From contig NZ_CP015110.1 of NCBI RefSeq assembly GCF_001612555.1, positions 186,001-250,000 on the forward strand: a stretch of 64,000 nt of DNA. Direction: 5' to 3'. The stretch is from Acinetobacter sp. TGL-Y2. GTDB lineage: Bacteria; Pseudomonadota; Gammaproteobacteria; Pseudomonadales; Moraxellaceae. Position numbers and translations under genes: made by a program. Shown one piece after another: positions 9,891 through 20,112 of this stretch. Under the pieces are notes generated by a model that saw only the letters and a program-made list of their open reading frames with translations, did no database searches and was not told the DNA's origin. Positions within the stretch are counted from its first letter, which is position 1. Every line of letters starts with the position of its first letter.

Positions 9891-9923
9891 GAAAGTTGAA
9901 ATCTGTAATTTAGCTTAAATGAA

Positions 9924-10643
9924 TTAGACCACAAAGCTATGCGGTGATTTAAGGTTGGCTAGTCCATCTAATATTTGTTCAGATTGTTCACACACAATAA
10001 TTTTTGCACGATGTTGAAGGGGTAAAAAGCCTTCTTGCACGGCATGATCCAGCTGCGCAATCAAAGCATTATAGAAACCATTGACGTTATAGATAATGAT
10101 TGGTTTTTGATGCTGGTTGAGCTGTCCCCAAGTGGCAATTTCCAAAATTTCTTCAAAAGTGCCAAGACCGCCGGGTAGGGCAACAAATGCACTGGCACGC
10201 TCTGCCATCATGGCTTTACGTTCATGCATGGTTTGAACCACATGCAGTTCCGTGAGTTTGCTATGGGCAATTTCATAGTCCAACATGAACTCTGGAATCA
10301 CGCCAACCACCTCACCACCTTGGTCAATCACGCTATCTGCGACTTGACCCATGAGTCCAATGCTGGCGCCGCCGTAGACAATGCCTAAACCACTTTTGGC
10401 AATATTTTCAGCCAAGGCAATGGCTTTTTCTTTATAAACGGGATTATGTCCAAAACGTGAACCGCAGTAGAGCGCAATTAAACATTGTGTGGCTGTGCGG
10501 GTATGGGGTGTGGTTGCGTTGAGCGCAGAGGTCTGAGCAGGGGTATTATTTTCAGTTGAGGTGTTTTTCATGCGCATATTGTCGATATTCGTTGTTTCAG
10601 TGCTGTCTTTTTCAATCATTACTTCTGGGAGTGCGGTATTCAT
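9924..10643 (-). CDS. LOG-family (TIGR00730) nucleoside 5'-monophosphate phosphoribohydrolase
   Basis: The core begins near residue 53 with CLIALYCGSR and carries the hallmark PGGLGTFEEILE together with VYGGASIGLMG. These define LOG-type Rossmann enzymes, which release the base from nucleoside monophosphates (in plants, active cytokinin). The 239-residue product has an unusual N-terminal extension of about 50 residues rich in Thr, Asn and Ala, probably disordered. Internal ATGs exist, for example at residue 23. The first ATG is kept because a GGTGA-like site lies upstream, but the start is not certain. Confidence 0.85.
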   Translation of the reverse strand: MNTALPEVMIEKDSTETTNIDNMRMKNTSTENNTPAQTSALNATTPHTRTATQCLIALYCGSRFGHNPVYKEKAIALAENIAKSGLGIVYGGASIGLMGQVADSVIDQGGEVVGVIPEFMLDYEIAHSKLTELHVVQTMHERKAMMAERASAFVALPGGLGTFEEILEIATWGQLNQHQKPIIIYNVNGFYNALIAQLDHAVQEGFLPLQHRAKIIVCEQSEQILDGLANLKSPHSFVV

Positions 10644-10993
10644 AAATAATCATTCACCTTCATTTTTAGACTTTTCTATTGGTCTCTACATTAAGTAAGA
10701 ATAGTGACAACTGAACAGATATATTGAAAGAGATTTGCAATAATTTGTAGTGAAAAGAAAAAATGATTGATAAACCCAATCTTAGCAAAATCAAAAAAGC
10801 GTGAATTTCGAGAGAATTTTTTCTATACTGAACATCTGTTTCACAACAATTAAACCATTATGAGTCGTGATAGACATCGCTCTATAAGATCAAATATTCA
10901 CACATCCTCTCTTTTTTCCCATTCGTCATGTGCTGGCTGCAACGCGATTTTGAGTCCTATGAAGTTTAGGCCAAATCCGCAAGGAGCATTGTC
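10644..10993. promoter_or_regulatory. Divergent promoter region between LOG-family gene and yoaE-like gene
   Basis: This 350-base gap must contain two divergent promoters. A TATACT -10-like hexamer lies near 10833 on the plus strand, leaving a long leader of about 150 bases before the TerC-family gene. TerC genes often follow manganese (yybP-ykoY) riboswitches, but I could not find that motif's conserved core here. SD sequence AAGGAG is at about 10980, eight bases before the ATG. Confidence 0.4.
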
Positions 10994-12571
10994 ATGATTT
11001 TTGAATGGATGTCTGATCCTTCTGCTTGGGTCGGTTTGGCCACTTTAATTGTTTTAGAAATTGTTTTAGGGATTGATAACCTCGTTTTCATTGCCATTTT
11101 GGCGGAAAAACTGCCACCTGAGCAACGCGAAAAAGCCCGTATTATTGGTTTGGTCTTGGCATTGGGTATGCGTTTGATTTTACTGGCGTCTATTGCTTGG
11201 ATTGTCACGCTCACCCATCCGATTTTTTATCTCTTCGATCATCCATTTTCAGTTCGAGATCTGATTTTGATCTTTGGTGGGATATTCTTACTGATGAAAG
11301 GAACGCTCGAATTGCATGAGCGCCTTGAAAGTAAGGTGGTGGTGAAAGACGACAATCCTGCTCATGCAATTTTCTGGATGGTGATTGTTCAGATCGTGGT
11401 CTTGGATGCGGTATTCTCACTGGATAGCGTGATCACCGCTGTGGGGATGGTGAAAGATCTTTCAGTGATGATGATTGCGGTGATCATTGCAGTCGGCATT
11501 ATGCTGTGGGCATCCAAAGCGCTGATGGCATTTGTAAATAAACATCCGACCGTGGTGATTTTGTGTCTATGCTTCTTAATGATGATTGGTTTTTCTTTGA
11601 TTGTGGAAGGTTTAGGTTTCCATATTCCGAAGAGTTACTTATATGCTGCGATTGGTTTCTCTGTTCTGATTGAATTCTTGAACCAATTGATGCGTCGTAA
11701 CCAAGAAAAAACCGTCACCACTCATGATTTACGTTTTCGTACTGCATCTGCTGTAATTCGTATGTTGGGTGGAAAGAGTAACGGTGCATCTGAACAGCAA
11801 CATCAAAATGAAGATGTTTTGACCACCCAAGCACTCGCAGATGACATTTTTTCAGATCAAAATGCAGTTTATCAAAGTGTGATGGTTCAAGGTGTATTGG
11901 GACTGTCTGAGCGTCCTGTAAAGTCAGTCATGACACCGCGCCCTGAGCTTGAATGGATTGACTTAAATGATGATGTGAACACCATTAAGTCGCAAATCTT
12001 GGCCATGAAACATTCGCGTCTAATTGTGGCACGCGGTGAACTGGACAATATTTCTGGGGTGGTGTTGACTCATAATATTTTGAAAGATTTCATCGAATTT
12101 GGTCAGTTCAACTTTGACAAACATGTGCGTGAACCTGTGATTGTGCATGAAAGTGCGCAGGTGTTGATGGTGATGGAACAGCTTCGGCAAGCACCGTTAC
12201 AAATGGCGATTGTGCTGAATGAATATGGCTCGATTGAAGGCATTGCCACGCCAATTGATATTTTAGAGGCAATTGCAGGTGAATTCCCGAATGAAAGTGA
12301 GCTTGAAGCAGCGGTTGAAAGCTTAGAAGATGGTTCTTTAATCATCGAAGGTTCAACCGACATTCGTCACATTTCATTATTGCTCGATCGAAATTTAGTC
12401 GACGATTCTGAACAGTACTCGACCCTGTCAGGCTATATCTTGTTTCACTTGGGACATTTGCCAAACAGCGGTGAACGCTTTGAAGCCGAAGGTTATATTT
12501 TCGAAGTGGTGACCATGGAAGGGCACAAAATTGAAAAAGTGCATATCCGGCTAAATGAAGCCATCGAATAA
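10994..12571 (+). CDS. yoaE: TerC-family membrane protein with CBS and CorC/HlyC domains (YoaE-like)
   Basis: The 525-residue product has an N-terminal TerC-type integral membrane domain (about residues 1-235) with the paired acidic motifs [11 protein letters not shown] and [20 protein letters not shown] pair follows (about 300-430), then a C-terminal transporter-associated CorC/HlyC domain. Length and order match E. coli YoaE. TerC-type proteins are linked to metal export, notably manganese, but the ion here is inferred. It is a single gene ending at a strong palindromic terminator. Confidence 0.88.
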   Translation: MIFEWMSDPSAWVGLATLIVLEIVLGIDNLVFIAILAEKLPPEQREKARIIGLVLALGMRLILLASIAWIVTLTHPIFYLFDHPFSVRDLILIFGGIFLLMKGTLELHERLESKVVVKDDNPAHAIFWMVIVQIVVLDAVFSLDSVITAVGMVKDLSVMMIAVIIAVGIMLWASKALMAFVNKHPTVVILCLCFLMMIGFSLIVEGLGFHIPKSYLYAAIGFSVLIEFLNQLMRRNQEKTVTTHDLRFRTASAVIRMLGGKSNGASEQQHQNEDVLTTQALADDIFSDQNAVYQSVMVQGVLGLSERPVKSVMTPRPELEWIDLNDDVNTIKSQILAMKHSRLIVARGELDNISGVVLTHNILKDFIEFGQFNFDKHVREPVIVHESAQVLMVMEQLRQAPLQMAIVLNEYGSIEGIATPIDILEAIAGEFPNESELEAAVESLEDGSLIIEGSTDIRHISLLLDRNLVDDSEQYSTLSGYILFHLGHLPNSGERFEAEGYIFEVVTMEGHKIEKVHIRLNEAIE

Positions 12572-12606
12572 GCTGAAGTCTTCGAACCTAATCTAAAAAC
12601 TGGGTT

Positions 12607-12637
12607 AAAATAGCACGTTTAAACGTGCTATTTTTTT
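12607..12637 (+). terminator. Terminator between yoaE-like gene and ychJ
   Basis: A perfect palindrome spans 12607-12634 with arms AAAATAGCACGTTT and its complement, followed by further T. It ends only about ten bases before the ychJ start codon, so the ychJ promoter must overlap the end of the upstream gene, or ychJ depends on readthrough. Confidence 0.82.
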
Positions 12638-12646
12638 GGAAATTTT

Positions 12647-13114
12647 ATGTCTGAACTTGCCTGTCCGTGTGGTTTAGGGCTTTATCATCAGTGCTGTGCG
12701 CCTTTGCATTTAGGGAACACCCAAGCCCAATCAGCAGAGCAGCTGATGCGATCGCGTTATAGTGCATTTGCAAAGCATGATGTCGATTATATTCTCAAGA
12801 CCACAGCAGTAGGACAGCAGTCAGCACTTGATATGACAGCAATTGTAGACTGGGCAAAGTCCAATCAATGGCTTCAGTTGGAAGTCGTTCAAGCAAATGA
12901 AAAAATTGATAAAAATCATGGAAAAGTAGAATTTAAAGCACATTATCATGATGGTAAACAAGCGCAAATCCATCATGAAGTTTCTCATTTTGTGAAGTTT
13001 CAACAGCAATGGTACTTCCTTGATCCGACCACAGATCAACAGATCACCATGAAACAGAATTGTATTTGTGGATCTGGGAAAAAATTTAAGCAATGTTGCG
13101 CGCAATTTGTGTAG
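12647..13114 (+). CDS. ychJ: YchJ-family SEC-C motif protein
   Basis: The 155-residue product is flanked by two zinc-binding SEC-C motifs. The first is CPCGLGLYHQCCAP at the N-terminus and the second CICGSGKKFKQCC at the C-terminus. The middle carries the YchJ core AEQLMRSRYSAFAKHDVDYI. This matches E. coli YchJ in length and order. Function is not established. SEC-C motifs bind zinc and are also found in SecA, where they contact SecB and ribosomes. The start codon lies directly behind the upstream gene's terminator. Confidence 0.92.
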   Translation: MSELACPCGLGLYHQCCAPLHLGNTQAQSAEQLMRSRYSAFAKHDVDYILKTTAVGQQSALDMTAIVDWAKSNQWLQLEVVQANEKIDKNHGKVEFKAHYHDGKQAQIHHEVSHFVKFQQQWYFLDPTTDQQITMKQNCICGSGKKFKQCCAQFV

Positions 13115-13174
13115 TTTTTTTCCGAATATGTCATAGAATAATGCGCATCAATTACCCTCAATGGAAGAAGGGCG

Positions 13175-13819
13175 ATGCTACTTACCGTTATTTATATTAT
13201 TGCTATTACGGCAGAAGCCATGACAGGGGCATTGTCTGCGGGTCGGCGTAGTATGGATTGGTTTGGTGTGACTATTATTGCCTGTGTCACGGCCTTGGGC
13301 GGTGGTTCAGTACGGGATGTATTACTTGGGCATTATCCATTGACTTGGGTGAAACATCCTGAATATTTGGTATTAACCTGCTGTGCCGCGCTATTTACCA
13401 TTTTTATTGCCAAGTGGATGCGCCATTTACGCTCTGTGTTCTTGCTACTTGATGCACTCGGTTTGATTGGCTTTACCATCATTGGTTGTCAAATTGCTAT
13501 TCAAATGGAACAAGGCTTTGTGGTCTGTGCGGTAGCTGGTGTTCTGACGGGCGTGTCGGGTGGTATTTTACGCGATATTTTGTGTAACGATGTACCGCTG
13601 GTCTTCCGCCGTGAACTGTATGCCAGTGTTTCATTTGTCGCAGTGATTTTTTATTGGGGCTGTATTCAGCTTGGATTCCCACAGGACATCACTATTATCT
13701 CGACCTTAATTTTCGGTTTTTCACTGCGCTGTATCGCGATTTACTTTGGTTTGGAAATGCCGAAATTTATTTATAAAGAAGATGATGAACACTCCGCCTC
13801 TTCAAAAGATGCATCATAA
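13175..13819 (+). CDS. TRIC-type cation channel family protein (UPF0126)
   Basis: The 214-residue, seven-helix membrane protein has the internal duplication typical of bacterial TRIC homologues. The repeated motif appears as ALGGGSVRDVLLG in the first half and SGGILRDILC in the second. Bacterial TRIC proteins form trimeric cation channels with K+ preference. Their physiological role in bacteria is unclear. It starts 60 bases after ychJ on the same strand and may be co-transcribed with it. Confidence 0.87.
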   Translation: MLLTVIYIIAITAEAMTGALSAGRRSMDWFGVTIIACVTALGGGSVRDVLLGHYPLTWVKHPEYLVLTCCAALFTIFIAKWMRHLRSVFLLLDALGLIGFTIIGCQIAIQMEQGFVVCAVAGVLTGVSGGILRDILCNDVPLVFRRELYASVSFVAVIFYWGCIQLGFPQDITIISTLIFGFSLRCIAIYFGLEMPKFIYKEDDEHSASSKDAS

Positions 13820-13890
13820 GATTGATTTTTACGGAGTGAGATCATTCGCTTCTCAATCTCATCAAGGCGTGTAACAAAGCAGTTAAATTT

Positions 13891-13930
13891 CAGAATAATC
13901 GAATCTATCTAGGATTATGCGGTTATTCTG
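13891..13930. repeat. Nested inverted repeat upstream of the niaP-like gene
   Basis: CAGAATAA (13891-13898) is the complement of TTATTCTG (13923-13930). Inside, ATAATC (13895-13900) can pair with GATTAT (13913-13918). The two pairings share bases and exclude each other. It lies 100 bases before the NiaP-like start, so it could be an operator or the terminator of the preceding gene, although no T-run follows. Confidence 0.35.
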
Positions 13931-14031
13931 AGCGCTAGATTTGATAAAAATATTGATAATTATAAACCCTGTTGCGAACACGGCATTTTCATATTCAGTT
14001 ATTGCTCAGCAGTAAATACAGAGATCTTGAT

Positions 14032-15351
14032 ATGGATTTAATCTCACGCGTACAACGACTCCCGATTGGCAAATTCCATTACACCTTACTTTGGGTGATT
14101 GGTTTGGGCTGGATGTTTGATGCCATGGATACAGGATTGATTTCCTTTATTTTGGCAAAAATGGCGGAAGACTGGCAGATGTCACCTGCTGAAAAAGGTT
14201 GGGTGGTCTCAATTGGTTTTGTCGGCATGGCGATTGGCGCAGTCTGTTCAGGCGGATTGGCAGATCGGATTGGGCGTAAAGCTGTGTTTGCTGGCACATT
14301 GGTCATCTATAGCCTTGCAACCGCAGCTTGTGCTTTTGCACCAAATTTAACCTGGCTGTTGGTATTTCGTTTTGTGGTGGGTTTGGGGTTAGGCGGACAA
14401 CTGCCTGTTGCTGTGACCCTAGTCAGTGAATATATTCCTGCGCATGTACGTGGTCGTTTTATTGTCCTTTTGGAAAGCTTTTGGGGACTAGGCTGGTTGG
14501 TGGCAGCACTAGTGTCTTATTTTGTCATTCCAAAGTTTGATTGGCAGATGGCTTTTTTATTGGGTGGATTACCTGCGCTGTATGTCTTTGTCATTTTAAA
14601 GAAAGTACCTGAATCTATTCCGTATTTGATTAACCGTGGGCGGATTGACGAAGCACATGCATTGGTACAAAAAATTGAGCGCCAGTGCGGTGTAGAAGTC
14701 ATTGAAAAAATTGAAGTGAAAGCAGTTTCAAGTCAAAAAAATATCTCATTTCGTCAGCTCTGGACGGGGGGCTTTGCACGTCGTAGTTTAATGCTGTGGC
14801 TGATTTGGTTTGGTATTGTGTATTCATATTACGGTATTTTTACTTGGTTACCGAGCCTTTTGGTCAAAGAAGGCTATACCATTGTTCAGTCTTTTGAATA
14901 TGTCTTAATCATGATCTTGGCGCAGTTGCCAGGTTATGTGGTGGCAGCATGGCTGGTGGAGAAACTGGGACGTAAACCGACGTTGGCTGGTTTTATCGGC
15001 TTTTGTGCGGTTTCTGCTTATTTCTTTGGACAAGCCGATAGCGTTGCGACCATTATGTTCTGGGGCTGTCTCATGTCCTTCTTTAACTTGGGTGCATGGG
15101 GTGTGTTGTATACTTATACACCAGAGCAGTATCCGACCAATATCCGTGCCTTTGGTTCAGGCTGGGCGGCAGCCGTGGGGCGTATTGGGGGGATTGTTGC
15201 ACCCTTAGTCGTAACGCATATGATGGTGGCTGAAAATGGCTTTAGTCATGTATTTATGATGTTCACCGCAGTTTTACTGACCGTGGCTTTTGTGATTGTG
15301 ATCTTGGGTGAAGAAACCAAAGGCAAAACCTTAGAATCCTTAGGCATGTAA
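14032..15351 (+). CDS. niaP: NiaP-like MFS niacin transporter
   Basis: The 439-residue, 12-helix carrier resembles Bacillus NiaP closely. Shared segments are GLGWMFDAMDTGLISFI, ADRIGRKAVFAGTL, GLGLGGQLPVAVTLVSEY, VLLESFWGLGWL and FFNLGAWGVLYTYTPEQYPT. It probably imports nicotinate or nicotinamide for NAD synthesis. Related carriers of this group take up aromatic acids, so substrate is inferred. The ATG at 14032 is chosen over an upstream TTG (13972), which adds 20 residues with no similarity. No NAD-gene neighbours are present. Confidence 0.8.
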   Translation: MDLISRVQRLPIGKFHYTLLWVIGLGWMFDAMDTGLISFILAKMAEDWQMSPAEKGWVVSIGFVGMAIGAVCSGGLADRIGRKAVFAGTLVIYSLATAACAFAPNLTWLLVFRFVVGLGLGGQLPVAVTLVSEYIPAHVRGRFIVLLESFWGLGWLVAALVSYFVIPKFDWQMAFLLGGLPALYVFVILKKVPESIPYLINRGRIDEAHALVQKIERQCGVEVIEKIEVKAVSSQKNISFRQLWTGGFARRSLMLWLIWFGIVYSYYGIFTWLPSLLVKEGYTIVQSFEYVLIMILAQLPGYVVAAWLVEKLGRKPTLAGFIGFCAVSAYFFGQADSVATIMFWGCLMSFFNLGAWGVLYTYTPEQYPTNIRAFGSGWAAAVGRIGGIVAPLVVTHMMVAENGFSHVFMMFTAVLLTVAFVIVILGEETKGKTLESLGM

Positions 15352-15437
15352 AAGTGATCTATCGCTGCTTTTTCCATTGATCAGGCAGCGAGAAATGGAT
15401 ACTTTTACGCCATAAGACGTACCATAAGACATAAATT

Positions 15438-15483
15438 GTCGCAGTGTGTTACTTGACACTCTTGTGCATCAGCATCCTGCGAC
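15438..15483. repeat. Inverted repeat upstream of parC
   Basis: GTCGCAG (15438-15444) pairs with CTGCGAC (15477-15483), and AGTGT (15443-15447) with ACACT (15456-15460) inside. It lies 50 bases before the parC start codon and could be a leader hairpin or part of the promoter. No function can be assigned. Confidence 0.3.
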
Positions 15484-15532
15484 TTAGCATACCCCCTAGA
15501 CACAAGAAATATTTAAAAGGACGAAAGGTTTT

Positions 15533-17752
15533 ATGACAAGCCTTGCGCATCAAGCCACAGAGAACCGTTCTGTCGCAGAATTTACTGAACAAGCTTATCT
15601 AAATTATGCCATGTACGTGATTATGGATCGTGCATTGCCCCACATCAGTGACGGTCTCAAGCCCGTACAGCGTCGTATTATCTACGCCATGAGTGAACTT
15701 GGGCTAAAGCATACAGGTAAGCCAAAAAAATCTGCACGTACAGTCGGCGATGTACTGGGTAAGTACCATCCGCATGGTGATTCAGCGTGTTATGAAGCCA
15801 TGGTGCTGATGGCACAGCCTTTTAGTTATCGTTATCCTTTCATTGAAGGACAAGGTAACTGGGGTTCACCCGATGACCCGAAGTCGTTCGCCGCCATGCG
15901 TTATACCGAAGCTAAGCTGTCTCAATATAGTGAAGTCTTATTGTCAGAGCTTGGGCAGGGCACCTGTGACTGGCAAGACAACTTTGATGGTTCAATGAAA
16001 GAACCGGTCAATTTACCTGCGCGTGTACCGAATATTTTGTTAAATGGTACGACGGGTATTGCGGTGGGTATGGCCACCGATATTCCACCGCACAACTTAC
16101 GTGAAGTGGTCAAAGGCACGATTGCCTTAATTCGTAACCCGAATTTAACTGATGAAAAAATTGCAGAATATATTCCTGCACCAGATTTACCGACCAAAGC
16201 TGAAATTATTACTCCACCTGAAGAATTATTGAAAATTCAAAGTACAGGTCGTGGTAGCTACCGTATGCGTGCGGTATTTAGCATTGAAAAAAATGAAATT
16301 GTGATTACTGAACTGCCCTATCAAGTGTCAGGATCAAAAATCATTTCTCAAATTGCAGATCAAATGACAGCGAAGAAGTTGCCTTTGGTCAGCGATGTGC
16401 GTGATGAATCAGATCACCAAAACCCGACTCGCTTAGTCATCGTACTGCGTTCCAACCGTATTGATGCTGAAGCCGTGATGAGTCATTTGTTTGCAACGAC
16501 TGATCTTGAGTCAAGCTATCGCGTCAATATGAACATGATTGGTGCAGATGGTCGTCCACAAGTGAAATCGATTCGTCGTATTTTGCTCGAATGGATCGAG
16601 ATTCGTAAACAAACGGTCACACTTCGCCTGCAATATCATTTAAACAAGATTGAAAAACGCCTGCATATTTTGGGTGGTTTAATCGTTGCGTTTTTAAATA
16701 TTGATGAAGTGATTCAAATCATTCGTGAACAAGATCAGCCAAAACCTGTGTTGATGGAACGTTTCGGACTCGATGAAATTCAAGCCGAAGCCATTTTAGA
16801 ACTCAAACTTCGTCATTTGGCCAAGCTTGAAGAAATGGAGATGCGCCGTGAGCAAGAGGAGTTAGAGGCTAAAGCGGCGATTATCCGTGAACAATTGGGT
16901 AATCCAGAGTCTCTCAAAAATCTGATCATTGGTGAACTTAAAGATGATGCAAAACGTTATGGTGATGATCGTCGTTCTCCAATCGTAAAACGTGCAGAAG
17001 CTTCTGCAATTAGTGAACAAGATTTAATGCCTGCAGAACCAGTCACGGTTATTTTATCTGAAGCGGGTTGGATTCGCTGTGCGAAAGGGCATGATGTGGA
17101 TGCGATCAATACCAACTTCCGTGCAGGCGATAAATACTTAAGCCATGCACAAGGCAAATCCAATCAGAAAGTCTATGTGCTGGATGACGCTGGACGTAGT
17201 TATGCCTTAGCCATTAACAACTTACCGTCTGCACGTGGTTTGGGCGAACCTTTAAGTTCGAAACTTTCACCTGCAAATGGGGTGGGGTTTAAACAAATTT
17301 TCATCGCAGATGATGAAGCTGAAATTTTAGCGGTCAGCTCAACAGGTTATGGCTTTAAAACGCAGGCGAGACAACTTGATACCAATGCAAAAGCAGGTAA
17401 AGCTTTCTTAAGTTTAAGCGAAGGTGCAGAAGCGCTGCCTTGGCACGGGGTAGAAGATAGTACCCATGTTGCCATCTTGAGTTCGTCAGGGCGTTTACTG
17501 GTGACGGATTTGTCAGAATTGCCAATGCTGAATAAAGGTAAAGGCAATAAATTGATACAATTGGATGCAAGTGAACGAATTTTATCCATAACCACACTTA
17601 ATTTAAATGAAATAATTCATGTGGTTGCTGGGCAACAGCAGTTAAAGCTGAAGGGTGATGATCTTCAAAAATATGTAGCGAAGCGTGCGACGAAAGGTCA
17701 ATTGCTACCACGAGGATATCAAAAAGCAAATAAACTGTTCATTCAAAGATAA
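15533..17752 (+). CDS. parC: DNA topoisomerase IV subunit A
   Basis: The 739-residue product matches Acinetobacter ParC from end to end. The catalytic Tyr124 follows Arg123 in [10 protein letters not shown]. The quinolone-resistance region [12 protein letters not shown] carries Ser84 and Glu88, both the susceptible-type residues. The C-terminal beta-pinwheel is complete and ends in the typical [17 protein letters not shown]. With ParE it decatenates daughter chromosomes. A good ribosome-binding site (AGGACGAAAGG) precedes the ATG. parE is not in the window. Confidence 0.98.
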   Translation: MTSLAHQATENRSVAEFTEQAYLNYAMYVIMDRALPHISDGLKPVQRRIIYAMSELGLKHTGKPKKSARTVGDVLGKYHPHGDSACYEAMVLMAQPFSYRYPFIEGQGNWGSPDDPKSFAAMRYTEAKLSQYSEVLLSELGQGTCDWQDNFDGSMKEPVNLPARVPNILLNGTTGIAVGMATDIPPHNLREVVKGTIALIRNPNLTDEKIAEYIPAPDLPTKAEIITPPEELLKIQSTGRGSYRMRAVFSIEKNEIVITELPYQVSGSKIISQIADQMTAKKLPLVSDVRDESDHQNPTRLVIVLRSNRIDAEAVMSHLFATTDLESSYRVNMNMIGADGRPQVKSIRRILLEWIEIRKQTVTLRLQYHLNKIEKRLHILGGLIVAFLNIDEVIQIIREQDQPKPVLMERFGLDEIQAEAILELKLRHLAKLEEMEMRREQEELEAKAAIIREQLGNPESLKNLIIGELKDDAKRYGDDRRSPIVKRAEASAISEQDLMPAEPVTVILSEAGWIRCAKGHDVDAINTNFRAGDKYLSHAQGKSNQKVYVLDDAGRSYALAINNLPSARGLGEPLSSKLSPANGVGFKQIFIADDEAEILAVSSTGYGFKTQARQLDTNAKAGKAFLSLSEGAEALPWHGVEDSTHVAILSSSGRLLVTDLSELPMLNKGKGNKLIQLDASERILSITTLNLNEIIHVVAGQQQLKLKGDDLQKYVAKRATKGQLLPRGYQKANKLFIQR

Positions 17753-17771
17753 CACTAGCATCTTTTAAGCA

Positions 17772-17800
17772 AAATACGTTATATATGAAGCGTATTTGTT
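17772..17800 (+). terminator. Possible weak terminator after parC
   Basis: AAATACG (17772-17778) pairs with CGTATTT (17791-17797) around a twelve-base loop 20 bases after the parC stop. The T-tract is short, so termination is uncertain. Confidence 0.4.
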
Positions 17801-17900
17801 AAGATGGATGCTTTATTGAGCACAAACAAGTTAAATAATATGCTCAATATCGAGAAGAACAGTTTAAAACCAAGGATTACTAATTGGAGAACATGGCATT

Positions 17901-19574
17901 ATGGAAAAGATCTGGTTCGCTGAATACCAAAAAACTGGGATTCCAGAAACTGTAGAATTACCACAGGAAAATACGTCTCTTATTGATATTTTCGAGAGTA
18001 ATTTTAAAAAATTTGGTTCACGTGATGCATTTATCTTCATGGATAAAACATTGTCGTTCAATGAGCTTGATGTTGCTAGTCGCCAATTTGCTGCCTATTT
18101 ACAAGGTTTAGGTTTAGCAAAAGGGTCGCGAGTTGCAATCATGATGCCAAATGTTTTGCAATATCCAGTCGTGGCACTTGGTGTATTGCGTGCAGGTTTG
18201 GTGTTGGTCAATGTAAATCCACTTTATACTGCACGTGAACTTGAACATCAGTTAAATGACTCTGGCGCAGAAGGGCTAGTCATTATTGAAAACTTTGCAT
18301 CTGTTTATCAAGCAATTATTGGTAAAACAGCCGTGAAGCATGTGATTGTTGCATCTGTGGGCGATATGCTCGGTGTACTTAAAGGTACATTGGTGAACTT
18401 TGTTTTACGTAAAGTACGTAAACAAATTCCAGCTTGGAACATTCCTGGGCATGTGACTTTTAACGCTGCGATGGCAAAAGCCAATCCAAGCAATTATAAA
18501 CGTCCAGTGGTCTCTTTAGGCGATACTGCAGTTTTGCAATACACAGGCGGTACAACAGGTGTGTCTAAAGGTGCGGAGCTGACCCATCGTAACTTGGTGG
18601 CGAACCTGCTTCAAGCTGATGGTATTTTCCAAAGTAAATTTGGTAAGCAAGATGGCGCGAAAGATGATCGTATCTTCTGTGCACTCCCGCTTTATCACAT
18701 CTTTGCATTTATGGTGTGCGCACTTTACGGTATGTATAAAGGTCAGGCAAACGTCTTGATCCCAAATCCACGTGATTTGCCTGCAGTTGTAAAAGAACTG
18801 CGTAAATACCAACCGGGTTTTTTCCCAGCAGTAAATACATTGTTCAATGCACTGGTGAACAACGAAGAATTTAAACAGCTCGATCACAGTAAATTGGTGA
18901 TGGCAATGGGCGGCGGTATGGCGGTATTACCTTCGACAGCTGCGGCTTGGAAAAAGATTACAGGCACCAATATCATTGAAGGGTATGGTCTGTCTGAAAC
19001 TTCTCCAATTGCAACGGCGAATCCACCTGCTTCTGAAGAATTTAGCGCAAGTATTGGTATTCCATTACCACTTACTGACGTTGCGATCTTAGATGATGAT
19101 GGGAATCATCTGGCTCAAGGTGAGCAGGGCGAAATTTCAATCCGTGGTCCTCAAGTCATGAAAGGCTATTGGAATCGTCCAGATGAAACGGCTAAAGTCA
19201 TGACCGCAGATGGTTATTTCCGTACCGGTGATATCGGGGTTATGGACACACGTGGTTATTTCAAAATTGTCGATCGTAAAAAAGACATGATTTTGGTGTC
19301 TGGCTTTAACGTCTATCCATCTGAAATTGAAGAAGTCATTGCCACACATCCAAAAGTTTTGGAAGTGGCTGCGATTGGGGTGACAGATGAAAAATCAGGT
19401 GAAGTGCCTAAACTTTTCGTAGTGAAAAAAGATCAGTCTTTAACTACAGAAGAAATTCTAGCATTCGCGAAAGAAAATTTAACGGGCTATAAACGTCCAC
19501 GTTATGTTGAATTTATGGATGAATTGCCGAAATCAAATGTGGGTAAAATTTTGCGTAAAGATCTACGTAAATAA
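17901..19574 (+). CDS. fadD: Long-chain fatty acid--CoA ligase
   Basis: The 557-residue product has the length of E. coli FadD. The AMP-binding motif is at 214-224 within YTGGTTGVSKGAELTH. Further adenylation motifs are GYGLSETSP, YFRTGDIG, DRKKDMILVSGFNVYP and a C-terminal PKSNVGKILRKDLR with the catalytic Lys. It activates exogenous long-chain fatty acids at the inner face of the membrane for beta-oxidation. The gene is monocistronic with its own terminator. I found no recognisable FadR site upstream. Confidence 0.95.
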   Translation: MEKIWFAEYQKTGIPETVELPQENTSLIDIFESNFKKFGSRDAFIFMDKTLSFNELDVASRQFAAYLQGLGLAKGSRVAIMMPNVLQYPVVALGVLRAGLVLVNVNPLYTARELEHQLNDSGAEGLVIIENFASVYQAIIGKTAVKHVIVASVGDMLGVLKGTLVNFVLRKVRKQIPAWNIPGHVTFNAAMAKANPSNYKRPVVSLGDTAVLQYTGGTTGVSKGAELTHRNLVANLLQADGIFQSKFGKQDGAKDDRIFCALPLYHIFAFMVCALYGMYKGQANVLIPNPRDLPAVVKELRKYQPGFFPAVNTLFNALVNNEEFKQLDHSKLVMAMGGGMAVLPSTAAAWKKITGTNIIEGYGLSETSPIATANPPASEEFSASIGIPLPLTDVAILDDDGNHLAQGEQGEISIRGPQVMKGYWNRPDETAKVMTADGYFRTGDIGVMDTRGYFKIVDRKKDMILVSGFNVYPSEIEEVIATHPKVLEVAAIGVTDEKSGEVPKLFVVKKDQSLTTEEILAFAKENLTGYKRPRYVEFMDELPKSNVGKILRKDLRK

Positions 19575-19585
19575 TTGAGCTCTTT

Positions 19586-19614
19586 AAAAAAAGCGCCTTA
19601 AGGCGCTTTTTTTT
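19586..19614 (+). terminator. Bidirectional terminator between fadD and the convergent membrane-protein gene
   Basis: A perfect palindrome with seven A, GCGCCTT, its complement and seven T spans 19586-19613. It serves fadD on the plus strand and the 126-residue membrane protein gene on the minus strand. Confidence 0.9.
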
Positions 19615-19626
19615 GTCTCTGTAATT

Positions 19627-20007
19627 TTATCTCATTAACCAACGGTCGAAATATGGACGCCCAATGCCGAGAATCCCAGTGAAAGTCAGCATAGTACCCA
19701 TGTGACGACCGACAGCGGAAGGTGGAAGTTGTCCTGAATAACTGAAATAAATATCGACCAGACTATACGCTGCTATAAAAGACAACCAAAGCCATATACT
19801 TTGGCGCTTAATGCCCACCGCCAAAAATGCAATCAGGAGCATGACAAACGTGCCAATAGTTGATTGCCAATTCATATTGGCACAAATCACACTGAGTAAA
19901 AAAGCCAGAATGGGTAAGACAATGTACATGACACGGTCCACTTGTTTTTGGTGCTGACGCTGTTGATCTAACACGTTAAACAGGTCTTTTTGGTCGGGAT
20001 TTGTCAT
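19627..20007 (-). CDS. Small multi-pass membrane protein of unknown function
   Basis: I do not recognise a family. From the ATG at 20007 the product is 126 residues: a charged Gln-rich N-terminal segment followed by about four hydrophobic helices (VMYIVLPILAFLLSVICA, TFVMLLIAFLAVGI, IWLWLSFIAAYSLVDIYF and a final TFTGILGIG stretch). The start at 20007 is preceded by GAGTGG at a suitable distance. In-frame ATGs at 20022 and 20040 are less well supported. It is divergent from the MAPEG gene. Confidence 0.65.
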   Translation of the reverse strand: MTNPDQKDLFNVLDQQRQHQKQVDRVMYIVLPILAFLLSVICANMNWQSTIGTFVMLLIAFLAVGIKRQSIWLWLSFIAAYSLVDIYFSYSGQLPPSAVGRHMGTMLTFTGILGIGRPYFDRWLMR

Positions 20008-20112
20008 GCTATGTCCACTCATCATTTTCAAAAACACCATAATTTAGCAAAAATTATCGCATATACACCATGCTATGATAGGTCAGAAAATCATTATTTG
20101 GATATAAAATTC

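Noticed and set aside
10830..10993. Manganese (yybP-ykoY) riboswitch upstream of the TerC-family gene
   Set aside because: The long leader and gene family suggested it, but the conserved core sequence of that riboswitch is not found in the stretch.
15782..15805. Quinolone-resistance change in parC
   Set aside because: Ser84 and Glu88 are both the susceptible-type residues.
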